This document shows, piece by piece, positions 43,978 through 51,837 of a stretch of 64,000 bases of DNA (position 1 is the stretch's first letter; every line of letters begins with the position of its first letter). Under the pieces are notes generated by a model, which did not search any database, was not told the DNA's origin, and was given only the letters and a program-made list of their open reading frames with translations. The position numbers were made by a program, and so were the translations under genes. Origin of the DNA: Paenibacillus barcinonensis (GTDB lineage: Bacteria; Bacillota; Bacilli; Paenibacillales; Paenibacillaceae); assembly GCF_003217495.1 (NCBI RefSeq), contig NZ_QJSW01000010.1, positions 62,001 to 126,000 of the forward strand, read 5' to 3'.

Positions 43978-44745
43978 CTACAACCATAGTATGGCAGCTC
44001 CAATCATCGGAGTGATCACCATGCTTACTTTGAGCCATAAAACAGGTACTCGCTTGGTGAATTTGGCCCCAACGTATGAGCCGGACATCGTGCCTATAAC
44101 TACAAACAGCAGGAGCTTCAGGTCGAGGTAGCCAATTCGCATGTATCCGGCACCACCAGCTAGAGCGATGGGGATAATCACCAGCATCGTTGTGCCAGCT
44201 GCATACCGCATAGGCATATTTAATAAAAGCATAAGTCCAAGTTGTATAAAAGGTGTAGAGCCGATACCGAATAAACCTGATAACATGCCGGTAACCGCAC
44301 CGATTAGTAAAGCATATATCCAGTAACGAGGGCCGCTATCTAGCACGGAGGATTCTGAACCAGAATTCTGAGGACGGCGTGATACGAGAACTAATCGTAG
44401 CCACAAGGCAAGCCCAGAGGTGAACAGCATGATAGACGTCAGTATTCCAAGGCGTTCCTCAGGAATATAAGTAGACCAGCTTGAACTGACCCATGCGCCT
44501 GCTGCGCCGGCAAGTCCGACGATTAAACCCGTTTTAAGAACTGCATTTCCCTCCCGGTAATGACTGATTGAACCTGAGAGAGAGGAGAAAAACATCGCCG
44601 CGAGTGCAGTTCCAAGCGCGACATGAATGGGATAGCCAAACGCCACGGTCAAGAGAGAGATGATGAATCCAGAGCCCCCGGCACCGACAAAACCAAGCAG
44701 CATACCTAGCAGAAACATAACAAGAACAATTTCTAACATAAACAT
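43978..44745 (-). CDS. TSUP-family (TauE/SafE) membrane transporter
   Basis: A 255-residue protein with seven or eight membrane helices in two related halves, beginning 'LEIVLVMFLLGMLLGFVGAGGSGFIISLL', where the GxxGxGGGxxxxP-like hallmark of TSUP proteins is seen, and repeated as LSGLFGIGSTPFIQLGLML. The family exports sulfite, sulfonates or related anions. The ATG follows GGAGAATGTCTT. It is monocistronic. Substrate cannot be told. Confidence 0.88.
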   Translation of the reverse strand: MFMLEIVLVMFLLGMLLGFVGAGGSGFIISLLTVAFGYPIHVALGTALAAMFFSSLSGSISHYREGNAVLKTGLIVGLAGAAGAWVSSSWSTYIPEERLGILTSIMLFTSGLALWLRLVLVSRRPQNSGSESSVLDSGPRYWIYALLIGAVTGMLSGLFGIGSTPFIQLGLMLLLNMPMRYAAGTTMLVIIPIALAGGAGYMRIGYLDLKLLLFVVIGTMSGSYVGAKFTKRVPVLWLKVSMVITPMIGAAILWL

Positions 44746-44885
44746 AAGACATTCTCCGTATCATTCTATATATTTTGTTAATCTTCACTGAGCATATATT
44801 AAGATGCTTTGTCCATAAACTCTATTATTAGCTGCTGTAAAATGCAAGTTGCTATTTGTGCAAGAGCTATGTTAGTGTCCATACC

Positions 44886-44925
44886 AAAAAGACCTTGCTT
44901 TCTGTAACGGATGCAAGGTCTTTTA
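44886..44925 (-). terminator. Terminator of the GerMN-like gene
   Basis: GACCTTGC pairs with GCAAGGTC over 14 bases; on the minus strand TTTTT follows. Confidence 0.75.
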
Positions 44926-44946
44926 TTCAATGAAAGCACATTTGTT

Positions 44947-45156
44947 CTACTCCGATTCGCGAAGTATAGGATTTTGCAATTCGACGTGGCCCATCAGGCT
45001 CTCGGTTTGTTGTCCATCCACCAAAAGCTGGATGCTGTGTACTTCTTCAAATTGAAACATCGTTTGTTGTAATACAGCCAGAAAGAGAAGCTCCCCGCCA
45101 GCACCAAGTCTGGCTTCATCCGGGATATGAACAAGCAGACTTGCAATTTTCTTCAT
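44947..45156 (-). CDS. Short GerMN-domain-like protein
   Basis: The ATG behind AGAGGTGTACCG gives 69 residues. The C-terminal part VHSIQLLVDGQQTESLMGHVELQNPI fits the end of the GerMN (sporulation and germination) domain, where 'V-x-x-V-x-f-l-v-D-G-x-x-v-x-x-L-x-G-H-v' is conserved. Normal GerM-type proteins are lipoproteins of over 150 residues, so the N-terminal half of the domain and the anchor are missing. Own ribosome site and terminator suggest it is still expressed, but it may be a remnant. Confidence 0.6.
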   Translation of the reverse strand: MKKIASLLVHIPDEARLGAGGELLFLAVLQQTMFQFEEVHSIQLLVDGQQTESLMGHVELQNPILRESE

Positions 45157-45430
45157 CGGTACACCTCTGTTTCATTCGATATTACGGGAATGGCAGAATA
45201 TCCATCCAGCAGACAACATTTATTACAATATTATACATATATAAGAAAATAACCTTCCTGTTGCACTTTCTTTTTTAATAAAATGATCTGCGAGATTTCT
45301 TAGCTGAAGATAGAGTTAAAGCCACATAATGACATTGACGATTTCAGGTTTCTATTTGCCCCATCATTATCGCAGACTATTTTATTGTAAAAAGAAGATC
45401 ATATGCACCCTTTGCCGACATGGATTTTAA

Positions 45431-45640
45431 AAAGGTAAACTGGGCATCCACACGTCTCAGTTGCTGGGATACGACCAGATTGTGAATGCTATTGACCTGA
45501 TGATGATGACGCAAAATAGTGCAAGAACACTGCACATCGAGGAACGTTATGGTGTAGGGGAGGGCAAACCAGCGAGCTTCATCGTGCTGGAAGCAGAGAC
45601 TGAATATGAGGCAGTTCGCAACTCCGTTGACAGAGAATAA
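45431..45640 (+). pseudogene. Relic of a cytosine deaminase gene (C-terminal part)
   Basis: A 69-codon frame without a start codon in the right place reads HTSQLLGYDQIVNAIDLM, then QNSARTLHI, then GEGKPASFIVLEAETEYEAVRN. This matches the end of the amidohydrolase CodA, where 'C-x-M-M-G-Y-x-x-I', 'N-s-A-x-T-L', 'Y-G-I-x-x-G-x-p-A-x-f-i-v-L' and 'A-x-n-x-y-e-A-x-r' are usual. The metal-binding N-terminal three quarters are gone: a TAA stop is immediately upstream. The C-terminus also ends early. A remnant of deletion, not a functional gene. Confidence 0.7.
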
Positions 45641-45757
45641 ATAGGATATATTGTAATAATTTGAATTTACTTCAATATGTTCATCGCTTATACTAGAGTC
45701 AACCCTACGTTTTTCATAGATGTCATCCAGAGAGGGGGAAATTGTTTTGTTTCATCT

Positions 45758-45771
45758 TGAAAGCGCTTTAT
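45758..45771 (+). promoter_or_regulatory. cre-like box upstream of the CE4 deacetylase
   Basis: TGAAAGCGCTTTAT matches 13 of 14 positions of the cre consensus, about 110 bases before the start codon. Confidence 0.6.
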
Positions 45772-45881
45772 ATCAGGCAAAGTATTGAAAATAGAGAGGA
45801 GGAAGCATTATCCTGGCAATATAAATACCAGAATGCAACAAAATTATTATTATGTTAACCAATTCTAATGGAGGTGTATTC

Positions 45882-46946
45882 ATGTTTAAATCCAAGCTGT
45901 TTAAAGCTGTTATGTCTGTTGCTCTCTTTGGTTCATTACTTGCCATTCCGCCGCTTCCATCTGTCAGTGCTGCTGATGCGAGCTGTCCGAACGGGTATGT
46001 TGGCCTGACCTTTGACGATGGTCCTTCCAACAATACAAACAATATCCTTAATGCATTGAAGCAGGCCGGATTACGTGCGACGATGTTTAATACGGGACAA
46101 AATGCGCAGAATAACCAGGCTTTGGTGCGTGCACAAGTGGCTGCCGGTATGTGGATTGGCAACCATTCCTACACTCATCCTGATATGACCAAGCTGAACG
46201 CTTCCCAGATGGCTTCCGAGATCACTCGAACACAGCAGACCATTCAATCCATTACTGGAACAACACCAACCCTCTTCAGACCGCCATATGGTGCTACCAA
46301 TGCGACACTGAAATCGGTAATAAGCCAGAATGGTTTAAGAGAGATGCTCTGGAACGTCGATTCCCAGGATTGGAATGGCGCAAGTGCCTCTCAGATCGTA
46401 GCTGCTGTGAATCGCATGGCGAGCGGTGACGTCATTCTAATGCATGATCAGTATCAGACGACATTACAGGCTATTCCACAGATTGCGCAAAATCTGAAGA
46501 ATCGCGGCCTGTGTGCGGGTATGATCTCCCCAGCTACCGGACGAGCCGTAGCACCGGATGGAGGCACGAACAATCCACCAGCAACCACGGTACGAATTGA
46601 GACAGAGAATATGACCAAGAGCGGTCAATATACTTCCAACATCAGTTCACCGTTCAATGGTGTGGTATTGTATGCCAACAATGATGCTGTGAGAACTACA
46701 CATAACTTTACGACGGGCACACATTCATTCTCGCTTCGCGGGGCTTCCAACAATAATAATATGGCAAGGGTGGATCTCAGAATTGGAGGCCAGACCAAGG
46801 GCACGTTTTATTTTGGAGGCAGTAGTCCAGCTGTCTATACACTGAATAATATCAGTCATGGTACAGGAAACCAGACCATTGAGCTGATTGTGACGGCAGA
46901 CGACGGTACATGGGATGCATATCTGGATTATCTGGAGATTAGCTAG
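45882..46946 (+). CDS. Secreted CE4 polysaccharide deacetylase with xylan-binding-like module
   Basis: The ATG behind ATGGAGGTG gives 354 residues with a signal peptide ending near SVSA (30). The NodB/CE4 domain (about 38-225) has all motifs: TFDDGPS (Asp45-Asp46), the metal ligands His95 and His99 in HSYTH, RPPYG, NVDSQDW and LMHD (His188). After a short linker, residues about 240-354 form a beta-sandwich starting VRIETENM and ending DDGTWDAYLDYLEI, very like the calcium-dependent xylan-binding CBM36 family. Together with the cre box this suggests an acetylxylan esterase, although chitin or peptidoglycan deacetylation is possible. Confidence 0.87.
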   Translation: MFKSKLFKAVMSVALFGSLLAIPPLPSVSAADASCPNGYVGLTFDDGPSNNTNNILNALKQAGLRATMFNTGQNAQNNQALVRAQVAAGMWIGNHSYTHPDMTKLNASQMASEITRTQQTIQSITGTTPTLFRPPYGATNATLKSVISQNGLREMLWNVDSQDWNGASASQIVAAVNRMASGDVILMHDQYQTTLQAIPQIAQNLKNRGLCAGMISPATGRAVAPDGGTNNPPATTVRIETENMTKSGQYTSNISSPFNGVVLYANNDAVRTTHNFTTGTHSFSLRGASNNNNMARVDLRIGGQTKGTFYFGGSSPAVYTLNNISHGTGNQTIELIVTADDGTWDAYLDYLEIS

Positions 46947-47028
46947 TTAAGCAGATTTATTATTTTTGAAGTCTAGCTCATCTTCTAATTTTAAGTATAG
47001 GTAATTCTCATTACGTAATTTTCATATC

Positions 47029-47088
47029 AAGGCTATTTCAATGACATGCACTGTGCGCGGTGCAGTGTCAGCGAAATAGCCTTATTTT
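47029..47088 (+). terminator. Terminator of the deacetylase gene
   Basis: AAGGCTATTTC pairs with GAAATAGCCTT, enclosing a CACTG/CAGTG inner stem, followed by ATTTTG. Confidence 0.8.
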
Positions 47089-47116
47089 GTGCTCTTTTCC
47101 GATTCAGACAGAAAAG

Positions 47117-47144
47117 TGAAAACAAAATGTGACCAAATATCGTC
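47117..47144 (+). promoter_or_regulatory. ECF-type promoter of the sigma factor operon
   Basis: TGAAAAC (47117) and CGTC (47141) are 17 bases apart, like promoters of SigW/X/M-type ECF factors, with the -35 AAC core intact. It fits autoregulation. Confidence 0.65.
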
Positions 47145-47183
47145 CGTAAGAGTGTTTAGGATATAAAGGAGGCAAATACAACC

Positions 47184-47678
47184 ATGCAGCGATCAATGTC
47201 CCAGACGGGCAATCAGGTAATGAGCATCTATGAGACATACGCAGATACGCTGTTCCGAATTGCGATGGTGCACCTTGGCAGGCGGGAGGATGCGGAAGAA
47301 GCGACTCAGGATACGTTCATTAAATTGATGGAAAAAGCACCTGCCTTCAACGATGCGGAACATCAGAAAGCTTGGTTGATTCGGGTAATCACTAATCATT
47401 GTAAATCCGTTCTTCGCCGAGGCTGGCGCAAACGAGAGGTCAAGCTGGAGGGCGTGGAATCGACCATCACGGATGATCCTGAAGATCAGGCTTTAATCGA
47501 GCTGGTGCTGTCCCTGCCTGTAAAATATAGATCGGTTGTTCATCTTTATTATTACGAAGATTACGCCATCCGGGATATAAGCCAGATATTGCAGATTAGT
47601 GAATCGGCAGTGAAGATGAGGTTGCAGCGGGGAAGACAGCTGTTAAAACTGGAGCTTGAAGGGGAGGAACAGCGATGA
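47184..47678 (+). CDS. ECF RNA polymerase sigma factor
   Basis: A 164-residue sigma-70 family protein with region 2 (about 15-75, 'FRIAMVHLGRREDAEEATQDTFIKLME') and region 4 (about 105-155, 'LPVKYRSVVHLYYYEDYAIRDISQILQISESAVKMRLQRGR'), with no region 1 or 3. It is translated behind AAAGGAGG and overlaps its membrane-bound partner gene by ATGA. SigW/SigV-like ECF factors respond to envelope stress; the exact class is not determined. Confidence 0.93.
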   Translation: MQRSMSQTGNQVMSIYETYADTLFRIAMVHLGRREDAEEATQDTFIKLMEKAPAFNDAEHQKAWLIRVITNHCKSVLRRGWRKREVKLEGVESTITDDPEDQALIELVLSLPVKYRSVVHLYYYEDYAIRDISQILQISESAVKMRLQRGRQLLKLELEGEEQR

Positions 47679-48679
47679 ATGAGCAGCAATTTAAACAACG
47701 ATACAAGAAAGCGGTGGATCATATGAAAACAGATGAGCAGATGAAAAAACGCATGGAGCAGAACGTGAATGCGCAGCGACAAATGTCTAAACGACATCGT
47801 AAATCACTGTATATCACAGCAAGTGTTGTAGTCGCAGCAAGTATCGGACTTGCGGCACCAACCGTCTGGCAGCAATGGAATGGAACAGGTACACCTGCTA
47901 TAGAGGTAGCATCCAATGATATTCTCCGTCCTGCTCCATCCGATCATGCAGATACATCAACTAAAGATAATGTCGTCATCCCGAAAACGGAGTTGCCGAG
48001 CGGCGAAGACAAGGGGATTAAAGCAAGCATGGTGCCGTTAGTTGTTTATCAAGGGAATGTGTATACGGATTCTGCGACAACTCTTCGAGGCACAGATGCC
48101 TTGGCGCTCCGTGGTACAAAGCTGGGCACAACTAGCGGTGGCATCCATGAGCTGAGTAGTCAGGACGATTACAAGGAGCTGGCCTCGACGATTGGTAAGG
48201 CAGACATCTACGCTGTGAAAGGATACGATACTGATTTTCGGATTATGTCTTACACCGTGATTGACGGTCAAGTATACGCAGAGTTGTTTGATAAAACCAA
48301 TGATATGACGGTCAGCAGCGGGGCTGACCTGATTGGCAAGCTTAACATCAAGGGTCATGTGACCGGCGCGCAATGGGAGAGCTTTGATAGCTGGAATAAT
48401 GGCTTGCAGCAGTTGCAGCAGCTTCCAGCCGACACTGCCCTGAATAATTTTGTCGAAGCACTATATAATGCACGACCGATTGCAACAAGCCCTGAACTGG
48501 AAGAACGTCTCTACGGCAAAGAAGACCGCAAAATGATTTATTTGACCCTGGAAGATAAAACAACGGTTGCCCTTGTGCTGTTCGGAGAGGAAGGGCTGGT
48601 ACGTTACGGTCATGTGCCTGTATTTTTTGAAGTGGAACAGGGTGCATTCCAGAAGTTCTGGAACAGCTTGAGTAAATAA
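47675..48679 (+). CDS. Membrane-anchored anti-sigma factor, putative
   Basis: A 334-residue protein starting in the ATGA overlap with the ECF gene. Residues 1-40 are cytoplasmic and charged, residues about 45-65 a membrane helix, and the remaining 270 residues an extracellular domain without a recognised fold (residues about 130-330, beta-rich, DUF4825-like in general look). No zinc-binding HxxxCxxC is seen, so it is not a ZAS-type anti-sigma. Gene order and topology argue for sigma sequestration and an extracellular sensor. A hairpin terminator follows. Confidence 0.75.
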   Translation: MNEQQFKQRYKKAVDHMKTDEQMKKRMEQNVNAQRQMSKRHRKSLYITASVVVAASIGLAAPTVWQQWNGTGTPAIEVASNDILRPAPSDHADTSTKDNVVIPKTELPSGEDKGIKASMVPLVVYQGNVYTDSATTLRGTDALALRGTKLGTTSGGIHELSSQDDYKELASTIGKADIYAVKGYDTDFRIMSYTVIDGQVYAELFDKTNDMTVSSGADLIGKLNIKGHVTGAQWESFDSWNNGLQQLQQLPADTALNNFVEALYNARPIATSPELEERLYGKEDRKMIYLTLEDKTTVALVLFGEEGLVRYGHVPVFFEVEQGAFQKFWNSLSK

Positions 48680-48742
48680 ATGGAGCGGCAAGTTGCTTTA
48701 GATTTAGATTGAGTATGCAGTAGATATATTACATTTGGATTG

Positions 48743-48773
48743 GAGAGATCAGCGAGCAGGCTGCTCTCTTTTC
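48743..48773 (+). terminator. Terminator of the sigma/anti-sigma operon
   Basis: GAGAG and AGC pair with GCT and CTCTC around GAGCAG, followed by TTTTC. It lies where the N-terminus of a longer ClbS-like frame would have to be. Confidence 0.65.
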
Positions 48774-48782
48774 ATACATGAA

Positions 48783-49238
48783 TTGTCAATTTCCTTACTT
48801 GGGATCATTCACTCTGTTCCGAGAAACAAACGAAGTCTTTCTCTAGAAATCACAGACAGAGACAAAAACTTTCGCGATGTGCTTATGCACCTCTATGAAT
48901 GGCATGCCATGTTAGAGAGGTGGTACCGGGAAGGGATGGCAGGGGATACCCCTTCGATGCCCGCTCCCGGTTACAAATGGAGAAATCTAAAGGAACTTAA
49001 TTATCAAATCTGGATGAACTATCAGGAGGTTAGCTTGAGCCAAGCCATTCGCAAACTGGAACTGAGCCATGAACGAGTGATGGCGCTCATACAGAACCAT
49101 ACCGAAGAAGAGATCATGACCAAAAAGCATTATAAGTGGGTTAAAACAAGCAATTTGTATAGTTACTTCGCGGCTAACACAGTGAATCACTACATATGGG
49201 CTATTCAAAGGTGTACAGAAATTGCAAAAAAATTATGA
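48783..49238 (+). pseudogene. 5'-truncated ClbS/DfsB-family gene
   Basis: From residue SLLGIIHSVPRNKRSL onwards the frame is clearly a ClbS/DfsB four-helix bundle (ITDRDKNFRDVLMHLYEWHAMLERW, PAPGYKWRNLKELNYQIW, SYFAANTVNHYIWA). Members are normally about 170 residues with an N-terminal helix of some 35 residues before this point; here that helix is missing. The open frame upstream instead runs through the terminator of the neighbouring operon and has no ribosome site. It is probably a decayed gene. ClbS itself is a cyclopropane hydrolase protecting against colibactin, but most relatives are uncharacterised. Confidence 0.65.
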
Positions 49239-49281
49239 ATAATATACTTTTTCACTCGTAACATATTTCCCGTTACACAGT

Positions 49282-50145
49282 TCAGAAGGTCATACACTTC
49301 TCGTTTAACAGTCTCATGAACTGTTGAAGCGCACCGCTGACATATCGGTTCTCACCCCGTACAAAAGTGGTGGAGGTTGGCGTGAGTTCATCAGACAGAT
49401 CATGTACTGAATATGCTTCGGGATTGTTGTGTACAACGCTGCATGGCATAATGGTAACCGCAATTCCGGATTCCACACAGCTGAGCAGATTTTCCATTGT
49501 ACTGACTTCGATCAGTTTTTTGGCTGATAGTCCTTCTTCTTCGAGGAACTTTTCGGTAATCTCTCGATAAGGGCAGCCTTGTGGAAACACAACCCATGAA
49601 AGCTGACAAAACGTTTCAAGAGGGGTCTCGGTCCGTTTGGAGATGATGTGAACCGTATCCTGCATCTCGTATTCAATCTTCAACCCTTCTGTAACACAAG
49701 CACCGCTAATAAAAGCGCCATCAAGCTCAGAAGACTCGATTTTATGCCGCAATACCTTGGGTGAGGTTGCATTCACGAGCGATATGGACACGTCTGGATA
49801 TGTCATCTGATACTCATTCAGAATGTCGATGAAACGACGTGATGCGGCTGTTTCTACAATTCCGATCTTCAGCGTGCCGGATGGCTCATCGGGGTCTGTC
49901 ATCTCTTGTTCCAGATCATACAGCAGATTGCGAATGCGTGCAGCGTAAGCAAGGAACTGCTCTCCTTTTTCCGTAGGCATCACACCCTTGGAAGAGCGGG
50001 TAAACAGCTGCACCTGATATTCTTCCTCCAGTTTTTTAATACGTGTCGTCACATTGGACTGGGCATAGTTTAGTTCTTTGGCGGCTTGAGAGATTTTGCC
50101 CCAGCGACCAACGGCGAGCATGATATCAATATCGGATAATTCCAT
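49282..50145 (-). CDS. LysR-family transcriptional regulator
   Basis: The start is the ATG behind CAGGAGGCTGTC (287 residues); 18 upstream codons lack a site. The N-terminal helix-turn-helix reads GKISQAAKELNYAQSNVTTRIKKLE, and the C-terminal part is a two-lobe effector domain (LKIGIVETAASRRF onwards). It is divergent from the OYE reductase gene with 116 bases between, the classical arrangement for LysR control of the neighbour. The inducer may be an electrophile or an aromatic compound; this is inference. Confidence 0.92.
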   Translation of the reverse strand: MELSDIDIMLAVGRWGKISQAAKELNYAQSNVTTRIKKLEEEYQVQLFTRSSKGVMPTEKGEQFLAYAARIRNLLYDLEQEMTDPDEPSGTLKIGIVETAASRRFIDILNEYQMTYPDVSISLVNATSPKVLRHKIESSELDGAFISGACVTEGLKIEYEMQDTVHIISKRTETPLETFCQLSWVVFPQGCPYREITEKFLEEEGLSAKKLIEVSTMENLLSCVESGIAVTIMPCSVVHNNPEAYSVHDLSDELTPTSTTFVRGENRYVSGALQQFMRLLNEKCMTF

Positions 50146-50261
50146 GACAGCCTCCTGAAAGGTATCTCTGTGAGTGATATACCTATATATTTTAATCATT
50201 TTACGATATGTCTTATCCGTTCTACAATATCCTTAATTTCAAACAGAGAGAAGGAAAAGAC

Positions 50262-51317
50262 ATGTCAAATTCAGCATTGACTATTTTTAGACCTGCAAGC
50301 ATCAATCAGTGGAACCTGCGCAATCGTATCGTTATGGCTCCGTTGACCCGGGGGTTTGCACGAGATGGGGACGGAACAGTAACCGATGAGATTGTCGCAT
50401 ATTACGAGCAACGTGCCAAATATGGTGCAGGACTAATCATTACAGAGGGAATCACCCCAATGCTCTCAGGTAAAGGAACGTACGGGGTACCCGGATTATA
50501 TACGGAGGCACAGACTGCTTCATGGGCAAAAGTAACCGAGGCAGTTCATCGACACGGAGGCACGATCATTGCGCAGTTATGGCATGTGGGCCGTCTATCG
50601 CATTCCGACCTGATCGGCGGGAAGCCACAGGCCCCATCGGCCATACAGGCTGAAGGAAGGGTTCATAAACTTCACAAGCCCTATGAAATACCTCAAGCGA
50701 TGACGATTCGAGAGATTGAGGACGTGGTTGCTCATTTTCAGATGGCTGCTCGTAACGCTGTTCTGGCTGGATTTGACGGAGTTGAAATTCACGCAGCACA
50801 CGGTTATCTCATTGATCAATTTATCAGTGAGCGGACGAATAAACGCGTTGACGAGTATGGAGGGGGCATGCGGGGAAGACTTCGATTTTTGAAAGAGATT
50901 ATTATGGCGGTACAAAAAGAAATTAGCGCAGACCGCATATGCATCCGGTTTTCCGAGAAAAAGGATGACGATCCGTACTATGAATGGGCCCTTAAAGTCG
51001 AGACCCTTCACGCATATCTGGAGCTATTCCGTGAAACGGGCATAACCATCCTGCATCCCTCGACTGAAAATTACGCAAAGGCCTGGTCAGATCGGCTTAA
51101 CTTTCATCAGGCGGTGCGGGCACAATGGGAGCACATCGTGATCGGAGTCGGGGACCTTGATCTGAAGACTGCGGATAAGGCGATCAATGATGGAGTTATC
51201 GACCTGGCAGCCTTTGGCCGGCCTTTCATTGCGAATCCGGATCTGGTGCAAAGGTGGCAATCAGGTCTTCCGATAACTCCGTACAATCAAAATCGGCATT
51301 TATCCATTCTGAGGTGA
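50262..51317 (+). CDS. OYE-family NADH:flavin oxidoreductase (alkene reductase)
   Basis: The ATG behind GAGAAGGAAAAGAC gives 351 residues. It is an FMN TIM barrel of the old yellow enzyme family: RNRIVMAPLTRGFA at the start, the substrate pair His-His in EIHAAHGYLIDQF, and the FMN phosphate loop DLAAFGRPFIANPDLVQRW near the end. Such enzymes reduce activated double bonds, quinones, nitro compounds or nitrate esters with NAD(P)H. The gene overlaps the end of the convergent HxlR gene by 18 bases, so transcription of one may hinder the other. Confidence 0.93.
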   Translation: MSNSALTIFRPASINQWNLRNRIVMAPLTRGFARDGDGTVTDEIVAYYEQRAKYGAGLIITEGITPMLSGKGTYGVPGLYTEAQTASWAKVTEAVHRHGGTIIAQLWHVGRLSHSDLIGGKPQAPSAIQAEGRVHKLHKPYEIPQAMTIREIEDVVAHFQMAARNAVLAGFDGVEIHAAHGYLIDQFISERTNKRVDEYGGGMRGRLRFLKEIIMAVQKEISADRICIRFSEKKDDDPYYEWALKVETLHAYLELFRETGITILHPSTENYAKAWSDRLNFHQAVRAQWEHIVIGVGDLDLKTADKAINDGVIDLAAFGRPFIANPDLVQRWQSGLPITPYNQNRHLSILR

Positions 51318-51650
51318 CTCGGATACCCGATGTATATTTTTCTGCCCCCATAACACCATGGATTCAATTAAAGGCACCAGCTCTTTGCCGGATGATGTGA
51401 GCGAGTATTCGACTCTTGGCGGTATCTCGTTATATTGCTCACGATGAACAATCCCGTATTGACTCAGGTCCTTCAGGCAGTTCGTTAACATCGTTGGTGT
51501 AATCCCGGGAAGTCTCCTTTTTAACTCATTATATCGAATGCTGTCATCTTCACTCAAAATTGCCAGAATGGGAAGATTCCACTTGCCGCCAATCACCTGA
51601 AAAGCATACGTCGCCGGGCATAGCTGATCAAAATTAAAGTCATATTTCAT
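51300..51650 (-). CDS. HxlR-family transcriptional regulator with conserved cysteine
   Basis: A 116-residue winged-helix protein starting at ATG behind GGAGG. The fold is marked by CPATYAFQVIGGKWNLPIL, RYNELKRRLPGITPTMLTNCLKDL and the wing VEYSLTSSGKEL. Cys11 is in the place of the N-terminal redox-sensing cysteine of YodB, CatR and HypR, which respond to quinones, diamide or disulphide stress. It is divergent from the DsbA-like gene and converges on the OYE gene, overlapping it by 18 bases. A thiol or electrophile sensor controlling one or both is likely. Confidence 0.92.
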   Translation of the reverse strand: MKYDFNFDQLCPATYAFQVIGGKWNLPILAILSEDDSIRYNELKRRLPGITPTMLTNCLKDLSQYGIVHREQYNEIPPRVEYSLTSSGKELVPLIESMVLWGQKNIHRVSESPQNG

Positions 51651-51758
51651 CCCGCGAAAACCTCCAATATAATCTTTTTTTGTTCAATAACCTATTTGTA
51701 AATGTTGCTGTGAGCCAATAGTACACTTTTTGATACTTAGTCAGTAAAAGAATCGTAC

Positions 51759-51786
51759 TTGTTCTATCATGTATAGATATTATAAT
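51759..51786 (+). promoter_or_regulatory. Promoter of the DsbA-like gene
   Basis: TTGTTC and a perfect TATAAT are 16 bases apart. The intervening TATCATGTATAGATAT is rich in GTA/TAC-like half sites of the kind HxlR proteins use. Confidence 0.5.
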
Positions 51787-51837
51787 CATACTAACACAAG
51801 ATAATCTATTGAATAAGTGCAAAAGGGCGGGATAACG

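Larger units (their letters stand above)
45157..45881 (+). other. Gene-poor stretch with a gene relic and cre box
   Basis: The 725-base stretch between the GerMN-like gene and the deacetylase holds the cytosine-deaminase relic (45431-45640) and the cre-like box of the deacetylase (45758). The first 270 bases, AT-rich, show nothing I can support. Confidence 0.5.
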
